Below, piece by piece: positions 23,569-31,888 of a stretch of DNA of 33,586 bases. The notes under the pieces were generated by a model, which searched no databases, was not told the DNA's origin, and saw only the letters and a list, made by a program, of their open reading frames with translations. This stretch comes from a virus, in IMG/VR virus record IMGVR_UViG_3300012000_000073, positions 1 to 33,586 of that record. One strand, written 5' to 3'. Within the stretch, counting starts at the first letter, position 1; each line of letters begins with the position of its first letter. Both the position numbers and the translations under genes were made by a program.

Positions 23569-25780
23569 CGCCTATGTCCTGATCAACGCCAATAGGAAAT
23601 CCAGGAATATTACAACCCCAGTCATATTGTGTACATTCGCGTAATATATTACAGTATTCATCTACGTCGTTGTCCTTAACAAGTGCCACGATTGAGTCAT
23701 GGACAAGCATGAAGATTCTTGCGTCAAGTTTACGCTTTTTAACTGTTCTAGCAGTTTCAATAGCTCCCAGTAAGTTAACGTCGCTTGCAAGCGATTGGAT
23801 TTCCGAATTAATTCCACTACGTACTTCGTGGGCTGCGATTCCTCTATCACTGCTGAATACATTAGGTAAGCGTCTTTTTCTGCCAAAAAATGAGTAAGTA
23901 TATCCATTTTGTTCAATAAATTCTTTTCTACTATCAAGCCAGTGTTTTAACTTTTTAAATGTTGTAAAGTACTGCTTAATATCATCACGAGCACGTTCTA
24001 CTGGATAATATTGATTAGTGGCTTTAGTAACTGTTACACTAACTTTATCGGCTCCTGAACCGTATAAAATCCCGAAACTAATTGCTTTAGCACTTTGACG
24101 CATATCTGGATAGAGTTTTTTTACCTGCTCAACTTCACATGGTAAGTCAAACACCATTTTAGCTATTGAACTATGAAAGTCTCCGCCATCAGTAAATATT
24201 TTTTGCAGATTCTTATCGCCACTCAACACAGCAGCATAATACATCTCAGCAGTTCTTAAGTCTTGCGAAACAATCTTATAACCCGCTGGAGCTTTGATAC
24301 ACCCTTTGATGATTGGGTCGTCTCGTGGTATTTGCTGTGCATTAAACTTCCCACTACTAGATAGACGACCACTAGTGGTAAAGATAAGATTAAAATTAGT
24401 GCGTATCCTATCATCACGATCCAGCTCAGGAAGTATTTTATGTATATACGTGTTCTGGATTTTTGATAGCTTTCTGACCTGTAGTATCGCTTTAGGAAGT
24501 TCATGTTCCTCACTTAATTGTTCTAGGACTTCTGCATCTGTTGAAATAGCACCTGTACTAGTTTTTTTACCCGTTGGCGTTAATCCTACATAGTCAAATA
24601 GTATTGATCTCAGCTGCATAACACTATTAGGATTGAAGATTTTACCTTCATTCTTTTCAAAGAGTTTTACCTCGTCAAAAGTGTAAATATGCTCCTTAGC
24701 TTGCTGAATTTTTTCACTAAGATAGGCATCAGCGAATTGCATACGTTCACGGCTAATAGGTATACCTACTTCTTCCATATCCATTAAGAATAGCGTACCA
24801 GGAATTAAGATTTTAGTATACACACTGTGCAGTTTATCGTTTCTTTGAATAATAGGCCAAAATTTGTTATAAAGCTCTAGTGTAACCGCTGTATCAATAC
24901 TAGCATATTCACTAATAATATCAAAGGGTATTAGATCATAGGTAAAGTTTTCATTGAGTACACCATGCTGACGACAATATTCTCGCTTAAATTCATCCAG
25001 TTTAGCGTCATAGTCACCATAGTCTGTATATTTTAGTGCTAATTCTTTTAGTCCATGACTATCCGTTTCATCTAGTACATAATGCATAACCATTGTGTCA
25101 TGTATTCGTGTACGGTCAAATTCTAAGTCTAGATGATATTTAAGCATTTTATAGTCAAATTTCATATTGTGAAATACTACTATAAATTCTTTACAGATAC
25201 GTTGTAGTAACTCTGCATTAGTTTCACTTAAACAATCACAACTAATATATCTGCCATGATTAGGTTTATAACTAATACTAACACCAAGTACATATCCATC
25301 TCTAGGATATAAACCTGTGGTTTCTGTGTCAATGGCTACGACACCTTGTGCATTTTCTAGTACTTCTGTTAAGAATTCGTATGCCGCACTTTCACTATTA
25401 ATACCACAAAAATCACCAGTTTTAGGAGTACCAGCTTCACCATTAATATATTTATGTATTTTATCTATGCTACGTTCAAAGTCTGGTTTACCTTCTGGCT
25501 TAAAGGCTAGCATTGCTGGATTACTAATTGGTATAAATTTATTAGCTACTAATTGACCCGCGTAGTTAGTTACGCTAGTAACTTTAGCGTATTCTTTGGC
25601 TGCTTCAGCACCTACTAAAATTATTAAATCATAAAGATCAGTATCAATATTTAAATCTACGTCTTTTTTCAATAACTTAGTAATTGGCTTAGAACTCATA
25701 TGAAATAGTTCAAAATTAAAGTTGAAATACTGTTCATATTTAGTACGACTAGGTGCTTTATCAATTACTGCAATTTTCAT
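23501..25780 (-). CDS. Family A DNA polymerase (replicative)
   Basis: The product has 759 residues. The 3'-5' proofreading domain: AIDTETTGLYPRD near 150 (Exo I), VVFHNMKFDYKML (Exo II), YASIDTAVTLELY (Exo III). The polymerase domain: SQDLRTAEMYYAA near 507 (motif A, Asp and Glu five apart as in DYSQIE), RQSAKAISFGILYGSGADK near 563 (motif B, O helix with Arg, Lys, Phe and Tyr), and FMLVHDSIVALV near 695 (motif C, with Ser in place of the usual Glu after the catalytic Asp). There is no 5' nuclease domain; the gene at 16196 provides it. The primase stop overlaps its ATG (ATGA). Confidence 0.97.
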   Translation of the reverse strand: MKIAVIDKAPSRTKYEQYFNFNFELFHMSSKPITKLLKKDVDLNIDTDLYDLIILVGAEAAKEYAKVTSVTNYAGQLVANKFIPISNPAMLAFKPEGKPDFERSIDKIHKYINGEAGTPKTGDFCGINSESAAYEFLTEVLENAQGVVAIDTETTGLYPRDGYVLGVSISYKPNHGRYISCDCLSETNAELLQRICKEFIVVFHNMKFDYKMLKYHLDLEFDRTRIHDTMVMHYVLDETDSHGLKELALKYTDYGDYDAKLDEFKREYCRQHGVLNENFTYDLIPFDIISEYASIDTAVTLELYNKFWPIIQRNDKLHSVYTKILIPGTLFLMDMEEVGIPISRERMQFADAYLSEKIQQAKEHIYTFDEVKLFEKNEGKIFNPNSVMQLRSILFDYVGLTPTGKKTSTGAISTDAEVLEQLSEEHELPKAILQVRKLSKIQNTYIHKILPELDRDDRIRTNFNLIFTTSGRLSSSGKFNAQQIPRDDPIIKGCIKAPAGYKIVSQDLRTAEMYYAAVLSGDKNLQKIFTDGGDFHSSIAKMVFDLPCEVEQVKKLYPDMRQSAKAISFGILYGSGADKVSVTVTKATNQYYPVERARDDIKQYFTTFKKLKHWLDSRKEFIEQNGYTYSFFGRKRRLPNVFSSDRGIAAHEVRSGINSEIQSLASDVNLLGAIETARTVKKRKLDARIFMLVHDSIVALVKDNDVDEYCNILRECTQYDWGCNIPGFPIGVDQDIGDDYSFGGFEKTYRTSSTGLARI

Positions 25781-26628
25781 TTTATAGTATATTCCTTAAT
25801 ACTTGTTACGTCTATTTGATTTAATTCGCCTGGATCTGAACCGTCTGGTAATTTAATTATTTCAACTATAAACTGATCTTGTTCTAGGATTGGTTTTAAT
25901 TGTTTTGCAGCTTTTTCTCCTGCTTCATCACCATCAAATAATATGTATATATGCGTAACACCTTGGGCTTTAAATGGTAGTAGTTTTTGTTTTGTTGAAT
26001 TTTGTAGTGTATTTGTTCCAAAGCAGCAGATTGCATTTGTAACTCCCTTATCATAGAGATTTAACATATCAAAAATACCCTCTACTAAAATCAGACTTTT
26101 TTCTGGTTTTTCTAAATAGCTAGGATATACTGGTATTTCTATGCCGCCAGGATAATTTATATATCTAGGATTTCCATTACTTAGTGTATGTCTTGCTACA
26201 AATACTTGTATTTTATTTGTAATATCTTTAACTGGAAATATTATTCTATCTTGTAGTTTTTCTACTTGATTTGTATAAAATGCGCCAAAGTGCTTTAATG
26301 TATTTGCACTAATTCCACGAAATGGTTTTGTCCAAGGAGTATAACCAGGAGGAAATTCTTGTTCTGTAGTTATTCTAAGTTCTTGTAGTTTCTTTTTAAG
26401 ATTAAGTATTTTAAGTGGTACTGGGTTAGTAAAAATACCAAAATACTTAAAAATATTAGTTTTAAATCCACAACTAAAGCAATGAGCAATACCACTAACA
26501 CGATCAATTCTAAAGCTAGGATTAGTATCTTCATGGTCTGGATTCAAACATTTTATTAAATAATCTCTGCCACTAACTTTAAAACTTAAATTATTTTTAT
26601 TTAATATTTCTAGTACTGGATCTGACAT
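25777..26628 (-). CDS. DnaG-type primase with zinc finger and TOPRIM domain
   Basis: The product has 283 residues. An N-terminal CHC2-type zinc site is formed by C27LNPDH and HCFSCG (CxxxxH...CxxC), followed by linker and RNA polymerase-like region (GISANTLKHFG, RIIFPVKDI). The TOPRIM domain has ILVEGIFDMLNLYDKG near 178 (metal-binding Glu) and ILFDGDEAGEKAAKQL near 228 (DxD-like). It is shorter than bacterial DnaG (about 580), lacking a helicase-binding C-terminal domain. It lies between the DnaB-type helicase and the polymerase; translation of the polymerase is coupled through ATGA. Confidence 0.93.
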   Translation of the reverse strand: MSDPVLEILNKNNLSFKVSGRDYLIKCLNPDHEDTNPSFRIDRVSGIAHCFSCGFKTNIFKYFGIFTNPVPLKILNLKKKLQELRITTEQEFPPGYTPWTKPFRGISANTLKHFGAFYTNQVEKLQDRIIFPVKDITNKIQVFVARHTLSNGNPRYINYPGGIEIPVYPSYLEKPEKSLILVEGIFDMLNLYDKGVTNAICCFGTNTLQNSTKQKLLPFKAQGVTHIYILFDGDEAGEKAAKQLKPILEQDQFIVEIIKLPDGSDPGELNQIDVTSIKEYTIK

Positions 26629-26630
26629 AG

Positions 26631-28001
26631 TTATGCATTCCAGGGTAAATCTGCATCTGAATCATCTTTCTTTTTTGTTGCACGTTTAACTGCTTCTTTG
26701 TGTTCTGGTTTATCTATAGTTTGTGGACTAATTCTTAGTGTTTCCCAATCAATAGGACAAGTAAATCGCATTTCTTTACCACCACGAATTTTAGTAGTTT
26801 CAAAAGTAATTGCGCCAGTAGTTTTATCATGCGCTTCCATTACTAGTGCTATATCAGCAGCATCAAGAATACCTTTAGCAAATCTAGCTTCGCCGCTAGC
26901 ATCTATTTGATAGGGACTTACTAGTACAATTTCATATTTTCTAGCTAAATTTTTTAATTTCTTTGATACTTCTATTTGTGGCTTCCAGTCATACATATCA
27001 CTACCTTCAATTACAATTTGATTTAGGTAGTCTACTACAACTACTTGTAATTTTTCTCCAAACTTAGCTTTTGCTTTGCCTATATGTAAATCAATACTGC
27101 TAATAGTTAAATCTCTATCATCAACTATAATCATTTGATTATCAGTTTTTAATTCATGATTTCTTACTAAGTTTTCTTCAAATTTAAATCTATCACGATG
27201 TCGCATAAAGTCTAATACAGTTTGATCTGCTTCTTGAAACATACTTGCACGACTTTTTACAACTTTTAATACTTCATCATCAGTTAGTTTATTTTGTTTT
27301 AGTCGCTGTAAATCAACACCAGCTAGTATTGATAGATTACGCTCCATAACTTCATAGGCTGTCATTTCTATTGAAAAGTAAATACTTGAAAAACCAGTTT
27401 CATACTGATTAACAAAAATATTACTACTTGTAATACTTTTACCACTACCCCGCTTACCGCCTATTAATATAAGTTCTTGTCTAGCAACGCCGCCAAGTAC
27501 AGCATCAAAAGTATTATTAAGTCCAAGATAAACACGTTCTTTTTCTAGTTCATTAGGATGTCTAAATAACATCATATCGGCCATAGTAAATACTTTCTCA
27601 CTAGTATGAGTTTTTTCTTCTATGGTCATAGCTATTGTAGCTAAACTTTCTTTTATTTCATTGCTATCGTACAGTGGCAGTTTATCTACAAATTTGTCTA
27701 GTAATTTTACAGTTTCATTTTGTGTATATTGATCTATTAAAGCATCTAGTGCTATTTCTGCTGAAACGTCAGGAACTTCCGTTAAGCGAAGAGTTGCTAA
27801 CGTCTTAGACGCTGGTCCCTCCCTTAACGTAAGTGTTAAATCATCAAATGAAGGTACACTATTGTACTTTTCGTAATGTTTATTGATTACACTATAAAGA
27901 GAGCTATACGCAGGGTCTAAAAATACTAGTTTGAGTCTTGCCCATAATTCTAGGTTTTGCTCAGCTAGTAGTTTATGTAAGACTACTGCACTTGTATCCA
28001 A
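26631..28001 (-). CDS. DnaB-type replicative helicase
   Basis: The product has 456 residues. An N-terminal helical domain (about 1-150) precedes the RecA-like motor: GGVARQELILIGGKRGSGKS (Walker A ending near 188), YFSIEMTAYEVMERNLS (the EM block typical of DnaB), VVVDYLNQI (Walker B), and TKIRGGKEMRFTC near the C-terminus (Arg finger region). The acidic tail DDSDADLPWNA is a possible protein-contact site. The start is a TTG at 28001 preceded by AGGT; no suitable Met occurs before residue 148, so the TTG is accepted. It would unwind the fork together with the primase downstream. Confidence 0.95.
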   Translation of the reverse strand: MDTSAVVLHKLLAEQNLELWARLKLVFLDPAYSSLYSVINKHYEKYNSVPSFDDLTLTLREGPASKTLATLRLTEVPDVSAEIALDALIDQYTQNETVKLLDKFVDKLPLYDSNEIKESLATIAMTIEEKTHTSEKVFTMADMMLFRHPNELEKERVYLGLNNTFDAVLGGVARQELILIGGKRGSGKSITSSNIFVNQYETGFSSIYFSIEMTAYEVMERNLSILAGVDLQRLKQNKLTDDEVLKVVKSRASMFQEADQTVLDFMRHRDRFKFEENLVRNHELKTDNQMIIVDDRDLTISSIDLHIGKAKAKFGEKLQVVVVDYLNQIVIEGSDMYDWKPQIEVSKKLKNLARKYEIVLVSPYQIDASGEARFAKGILDAADIALVMEAHDKTTGAITFETTKIRGGKEMRFTCPIDWETLRISPQTIDKPEHKEAVKRATKKKDDSDADLPWNA

Positions 28002-28003
28002 GT

Positions 28004-28303
28004 TTAACCTACTTTCGATTCATTATCTATAATTACTTGATCTATAATTTCTGTTACTTTATAGAGTATTTCTTGTCGTAGTCGTTTAATATCTTGTTGA
28101 TAGCCCGCATCTCGCTCAAATAGTAAGCTTAGTTGCTCATGCGTTATTAGTTGCTGTAATCCAAAATAAATATGATCATAGGCTAATGTAGATTCTGGAT
28201 TAATATCTATTTTAGCAGTTTTACCGTAATTTTTAACAGCGTAGGATACTATTTCCTCTATTGTTAGAGATTCATTATCGTGATAAGTAATTGTAACCTT
28301 CAT
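28004..28303 (-). CDS. Small acidic protein of unknown function
   Basis: The product has 99 residues from the ATG at 28303 (MKVTITYHDNESLTIEEIVS); a TTG four codons earlier is also possible. After a beta hairpin comes a helix-rich part with LRQEILYKVTEIIDQVIIDN. No known family. It lies two bases ahead of the DnaB-type helicase start and may be a helicase partner by position. Confidence 0.55.
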   Translation of the reverse strand: MKVTITYHDNESLTIEEIVSYAVKNYGKTAKIDINPESTLAYDHIYFGLQQLITHEQLSLLFERDAGYQQDIKRLRQEILYKVTEIIDQVIIDNESKVG

Positions 28304-28320
28304 TTTAATACTCAAAGTAG

Positions 28321-28352
28321 AAAAGGCTGGGAGCTTTTTATAACTCCCAGCC
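28321..28352 (-). terminator. Intrinsic terminator after the multi-repeat DNA-binding protein
   Basis: A perfect nine-pair GC-rich stem GGCTGGGAG (28325-28333) / CTCCCAGCC (28344-28352) with a ten-base loop, followed on the minus strand by TTTT. It sits 17 bases after the stop of the gene at 28370, so that gene is probably the abundant end product of its transcript. Confidence 0.85.
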
Positions 28353-28369
28353 CCAGTTATATTGCTAGA

Positions 28370-29119
28370 TTAGGCTGCTTTAGCTTCAGCTTTAGCGCGC
28401 TTAGCTGCTCCATCATAGTCTGCAACTTTGATTCCACGACGTGTTAATAGTGTTTTTAATCCACGTTCAGTTTTATCAACTGCAGCTGCAATTTCTGCTA
28501 CTGTCATACTATGAATTTTTTCACCAAGAGCATTTACAGGATCAACACTCTCTTTAGCATAGCTGTTCTTTTGTGCAGGAATTTTAGCAATTTGACCTTT
28601 GCGTGTAAGGCTAAGAGCTTTACCACGAATACTTGCAACTGTTTTGTTGAGTGCAGCAGCAATATCTTCAATATATGCACCACGCTCTGCCATTTGAATA
28701 AATTTAGCTTCTTCACTGTCAGTATAAGTACGAGCAATTTCTACTTTTTCTGCAGGCTTTACGCTACCAGTAAGCTCAAGTGCTAGTAATTTACCTTGAA
28801 TTTGTTTAGCAGTAAATTTGCCATTCATAAACTGCTCAGCAATTTGCTTATAGGTAAATTGTCCACTGTTATTAACAACAAACTCAGCAAGTTCAGCACC
28901 CTCATCTTCTGTAAAGGCACTAGTTTTTTCCTTAGCCATGCTAGCTACTTCTACATCAAGTTGACGCAATTTGCTAGCTACACTACGAGGAGTAAATTCT
29001 TCACCAAGCTGTTCAGCTGCATACTCTACAGTATCAGGACTAACAGGACGTTGTGTTCCAATAAGACCCATAAGTTGGTTAACTGTAGCATCAGACCATT
29101 TTTTTGTTTTTTCAGTCAT
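28370..29119 (-). CDS. DNA-binding protein with repeated Myb/HTH-like units (T5 D5-like?)
   Basis: The 249-residue product has four repeated helix-turn-helix-like units: about 8-53 (WSDATVNQLMGLI to PRSVASKLRQLDV), 68-115 (FTEDEGAELAEFV to TAKQIQGKLLAL), 131-175 (YTDSEEAKFIQMAERG to SIRGKALSLTRKG) and 195-235 (LGEKIHSMTVAEI to GLKTLLTRRGIKV). The C-terminus is rich in Ala and Lys. Higher GC than its neighbours and the terminator right behind it fit a highly expressed structural DNA-binding protein. Its length and position are close to the T5 D5 protein as I recall it, an abundant DNA-binding protein; that link is inference. Its start overlaps the ligase C-half stop. Confidence 0.75.
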   Translation of the reverse strand: MTEKTKKWSDATVNQLMGLIGTQRPVSPDTVEYAAEQLGEEFTPRSVASKLRQLDVEVASMAKEKTSAFTEDEGAELAEFVVNNSGQFTYKQIAEQFMNGKFTAKQIQGKLLALELTGSVKPAEKVEIARTYTDSEEAKFIQMAERGAYIEDIAAALNKTVASIRGKALSLTRKGQIAKIPAQKNSYAKESVDPVNALGEKIHSMTVAEIAAAVDKTERGLKTLLTRRGIKVADYDGAAKRAKAEAKAA

Positions 29120-29870
29120 TATTTAGTTCTCTTAAAAAGTTATCTAAGTTTGTAATAATTTTAATGCCGAGTTCATCGGCTTTTTTACGTTTTGTACTAC
29201 TTTTATCACCCTCATCAACTAAATAGTCCGTAGTTTTTGTTACAGATTCAGTTATGCTAAATCCATAGTCTGTTAATTTTTTATATGCTTCGGCTTTTGT
29301 TTTAAAGGACGATAATTTGCCTGTAATACACACAGTTTTACTATTAGTATTTACTACAGGCATTTCACTATGAAATGAAAAAGGTAAAAATTCTTTCATT
29401 TCTGGAAATTCAGTTTCTAGCCAGCTTAAGAGATTTTGAGTTACTTTGTCTCCTAGTCCAGCTTGCTTACAGGTTTCTAAATTGATTTCATCAATATGCT
29501 TAACTATTGTAGATATTTTTTTACTAGCTGTATTACCTACTAGTGGTATACTCATGCTAGCTAGGATTTGACTTAATGTAGCACTACGACTACTATCAAT
29601 TTCTGCTATAAGTTTTTCTGCAATTTTTTTACTGTTTAATTTTTCTGCAACATCGTCTAAGTCTAAATAATATAACTCTGTTATATCTGCTAGGTTTAGC
29701 TTTTCAATAGTTTTTGCACCCATGCCTTTAATCTGCATAGTTTTACAAAAATGTTCTACACGTTTACTAAGTTGAGCACTGCAAGCCTGATTTCTACAAA
29801 ATAATTGATCGTTTACTAATTCTAGTTTATAGTTGCAACAAGGACAATGTGTAGGTATTTCTATTTTCAT
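29112..29870 (-). CDS. NAD+-dependent DNA ligase, C-terminal half (Zn finger, HhH, BRCT)
   Basis: The 252-residue product corresponds to the C-terminal third of bacterial LigA. A four-Cys zinc finger (C9, C12, C25, C30; THCPCCNY and LFCRNQACSA) is followed by helix-hairpin-helix repeats (MGAKTIEKLNLADI, ASMSIPLVGNTASKKI) and a BRCT domain from about 175 (TVCITGKLSSFKTKAEAYKK, TDYLVDEGD). It contributes DNA binding but no adenylation site. It must work with the product of the gene at 29958, as in T5, where the ligase is also made as two polypeptides. It has its own promoter at 29896-29924, so subunit amounts can differ. Confidence 0.92.
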   Translation of the reverse strand: MKIEIPTHCPCCNYKLELVNDQLFCRNQACSAQLSKRVEHFCKTMQIKGMGAKTIEKLNLADITELYYLDLDDVAEKLNSKKIAEKLIAEIDSSRSATLSQILASMSIPLVGNTASKKISTIVKHIDEINLETCKQAGLGDKVTQNLLSWLETEFPEMKEFLPFSFHSEMPVVNTNSKTVCITGKLSSFKTKAEAYKKLTDYGFSITESVTKTTDYLVDEGDKSSTKRKKADELGIKIITNLDNFLRELNND

Positions 29871-29895
29871 AGTTTATTATTTAACTTAAGATAAT

Positions 29896-29924
29896 ATTAT
29901 ACAGTATTAACTATTTTTTTACAA
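29896..29924 (-). promoter_or_regulatory. Sigma70-like promoter for ligase C-half and downstream genes
   Basis: On the minus strand, TTGTAA (29924-29919), 17 bases, then TATAAT (29901-29896). It occupies the only gap (87 bases) between the two ligase genes; the ATG at 29870 is 25 bases after the -10. Confidence 0.8.
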
Positions 29925-29957
29925 GCCAAAATTTTTACTACCCTAAACTGGATAAAT

Positions 29958-30911
29958 TTAAGCATCTACTTTGTGTAGTATGCAAGGTATAATTTCACCA
30001 CTGCGTACAACTGCTACACGATCTCCTAGTTTTAGATCTAGTGCTTCAATAAAACCTGGATTATTTAAGGTTGCGCGACTTACTAGTGCATCACCAATAT
30101 ATACTGGTTCTAGAATTGCTACTGGTGTTACTTTACCTGTTTTACCTACTTGCCATTCAACTGACACTAGTTGAGTTTCTACGTGTTGTGCACGCTGCTT
30201 TAGTGCATATGCCCCACGAGGATGTTTACTAGTATAACCTAATTGTTCAAATCTATGATTATCTACTACTCGTACTACTAATCCATCTGTGGGATAAATT
30301 TTATCTAAGTCGGGTTCTATAACAGTATTAAATCCACAATCTTTTAGCCAAGTCATATCATCTATCCAGCTATTATAAAGTCTAGGACTTATTTGATATG
30401 CAAAAAATTGTATGGCACGAGTACGAAATTCTGCTAAATCTTTTAGATTAAGAGAACCTGCTGCATAATTACGAGCATTTTCTATATGTTTTGGTGCTAC
30501 AATTTCGCCTGTAATTTGTAGTTTTTGATTACTATTTATTTTTAGTGGAACTAGATTACCAAATTCGTACATTTTATCAGTAATCAATTGGCCTTCAACA
30601 CCATCACCACGAGTAATCGCCATAGCTAAGTTGCCGTGTAGATATAACAAGCTAATAGCAGCTCCATCTAATTTAATACTACTAGTAACCTCTTCATCTT
30701 TAAGCGGATTTTCACGAGCTTCATCTTCATACCACTTTTGTAGGCTATACATTTGATAGGCATGTTTAGCCTTGTGGCTGTGTACTTGTGCACCCACCTT
30801 ATTATAACCACAGCTATCTGCTAAAATATCAAATGCTAAATCAGATAAAATTGGATTACCTGCATAGTATGCTTCGCTAGCTTTATCTAAAAATTTGTGT
30901 AATTTATTCAT
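29958..30911 (-). CDS. NAD+-dependent DNA ligase, N-terminal half (adenylation and OB fold)
   Basis: The product has 317 residues. An NMN-binding Ia-like segment (ASEAYYAGNPILSDLAFDIL) precedes the adenylation domain with SSIKLDGAA, where Lys80 is the expected AMP-bearing residue. Then come AITRGDGVEGQ, ITGEIVAP, and the OB fold with VEWQVGKTGKVTPVAILEPV and SRATLNNPGF, ending VRSGEIIPCILHKVDA. This is the catalytic part of LigA; the zinc finger, HhH and BRCT are in the next gene. The expected transcript from the promoter at 30919 begins at or next to the ATG, so translation may be leaderless. Confidence 0.94.
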   Translation of the reverse strand: MNKLHKFLDKASEAYYAGNPILSDLAFDILADSCGYNKVGAQVHSHKAKHAYQMYSLQKWYEDEARENPLKDEEVTSSIKLDGAAISLLYLHGNLAMAITRGDGVEGQLITDKMYEFGNLVPLKINSNQKLQITGEIVAPKHIENARNYAAGSLNLKDLAEFRTRAIQFFAYQISPRLYNSWIDDMTWLKDCGFNTVIEPDLDKIYPTDGLVVRVVDNHRFEQLGYTSKHPRGAYALKQRAQHVETQLVSVEWQVGKTGKVTPVAILEPVYIGDALVSRATLNNPGFIEALDLKLGDRVAVVRSGEIIPCILHKVDA

Positions 30912-30918
30912 AAATTAT

Positions 30919-30947
30919 ATTATAGCAGTTTATAGTAGAGATTTCAA
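30919..30947 (-). promoter_or_regulatory. Sigma70-like promoter with extended -10 for ligase N-half
   Basis: On the minus strand, TTGAAA (30947-30942), 17 bases, then TATAAT (30924-30919) preceded by TGC (extended -10). The ATG at 30911 follows after only seven bases. Confidence 0.84.
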
Positions 30948-30948
30948 G

Positions 30949-31230
30949 TTATTTTTTACTTATGTTATCATAGAAAAATTTTATTACTTCTTGGCCTTCA
31001 GCCTTGCTGCAAATATCTAGTAAACTATAAAGTAATTGATAAATATTTTCTATACTAGCAGGGATACTTATACCTTCGCGACTAGCCTGCCATTCGCCTT
31101 CATAGGTTAAAAAGTATTTTCTAATGTGCAAATAGGTAACTTCTTTAAAGTCACTTACTACTAGTCGAACTTGAAAACCTTTTTCTACATTTTCTTCTAT
31201 TAGTCGTTCGTACAATATATTACTGGTCAT
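30949..31230 (-). CDS. PC4-like single-stranded DNA-binding protein
   Basis: The 93-residue product carries the signature of the transcriptional coactivator PC4/p15 fold: VRLVVSDFKEVTYLHIRKYF, then YEGEWQASREGISIPAS (aromatic and basic strand residues) and a C-terminal helix (IENIYQLLYSLLDICSK). PC4-like proteins dimerise and bind single-stranded or melted DNA. T5 also encodes one, implicated in recombination-dependent replication, next to other DNA metabolism genes. A role in replication or phage transcription is inferred. It overlaps the upstream HTH gene stop by four bases (ATGA). Confidence 0.82.
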   Translation of the reverse strand: MTSNILYERLIEENVEKGFQVRLVVSDFKEVTYLHIRKYFLTYEGEWQASREGISIPASIENIYQLLYSLLDICSKAEGQEVIKFFYDNISKK

Positions 31231-31847
31231 ACCATAACACCAATTTTTCTTAAGTGTTCTAGGCTAGCAAGCTCATAGGCTGGTTGCCAACACCACTGCA
31301 ACCAACGCTCGCTTAATAGCCATAGTGAGTACACATACCCATGTTTAGGGTCTAACTTTTCACTTTTAATTTTAGCCATACTGTCGTAGCGAGCACTATA
31401 AACTATTTCTCCAGATTGAAATCTATCACGTACAGCTTCATCTGGTATGAGTTGTGGTGTAAAATAATTATGACCTGGTTGACGAATTGGTACACTATTA
31501 TCTATTAGAACTTGTTTGATAAGATGTGAACCACGATAAGTCATTTTACTAATACTTTCAACAGTTGCACCACTTAAGTATTCTTGAATAATATTAATAC
31601 GTTCACTGTCAGTTAGTGGTTTACCACGTAATTTTGCTTTTTGTTCAGCTATACGTTGCTGTTTTTGCTTAAATTCTTCAATAATGCTAGCAAGCCTAGT
31701 TGTATTGTAGGCCATACCCAATATTTGACAAGCGTCTTTTTTAGTAATAGGCTTACCATCCTGTGGTTCTAGTAGACGAATAACTTTTGTAATATTTGCA
31801 TCTGTCATTTTTTCTAGTTCAAGATCAGTTTTACGACGCTTTGCCAC
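31227..31847 (-). CDS. HTH-type DNA-binding protein, putative regulator
   Basis: The 206-residue product starts at a GTG with GGAG six bases upstream. A basic N-terminus (MAKRRKTDLELEKM) precedes a helical region (GKPITKKDACQILGMAYNTT) that fits a helix-turn-helix, then a Lys/Arg/Gln-rich helix, then a second HTH-like unit (INIIQEYLSGATVESISKMT, then YRGSHLIKQVLIDNSVPIR). The C-terminal part has many Trp and Tyr (VYSLWLLSERWLQWCWQPAY). Not recognised to family level. It sits between another HTH protein and the PC4-like gene, so it may regulate early genes. Confidence 0.65.
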   Translation of the reverse strand: MAKRRKTDLELEKMTDANITKVIRLLEPQDGKPITKKDACQILGMAYNTTRLASIIEEFKQKQQRIAEQKAKLRGKPLTDSERINIIQEYLSGATVESISKMTYRGSHLIKQVLIDNSVPIRQPGHNYFTPQLIPDEAVRDRFQSGEIVYSARYDSMAKIKSEKLDPKHGYVYSLWLLSERWLQWCWQPAYELASLEHLRKIGVMV

Positions 31848-31863
31848 TTATTTCTCCAATAAT

Positions 31864-31884
31864 AAAAGGCGGCACTAGGCCGCC
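31864..31884 (-). terminator. Intrinsic terminator after the small HTH protein
   Basis: Stem GGCGGC (31868-31873) / GCCGCC (31879-31884) with a five-base loop, followed on the minus strand by TTTTATTATT. It sits five bases after the stop of the gene at 31889; the downstream regulator's GGAG ribosome site follows it. Confidence 0.85.
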
Positions 31885-31888
31885 ACTA

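Noticed and set aside
23662-24513. Minus-strand alternative frames within the polymerase gene
   Set aside because: Fully covered by the polymerase with all catalytic motifs; no independent start signals.
28511-29155. Plus-strand frames opposite the repeat DNA-binding protein
   Set aside because: Low-complexity Ser/Phe/Cys-rich translation typical of a shadow; no ribosome sites, and the minus-strand gene has repeated structured units.
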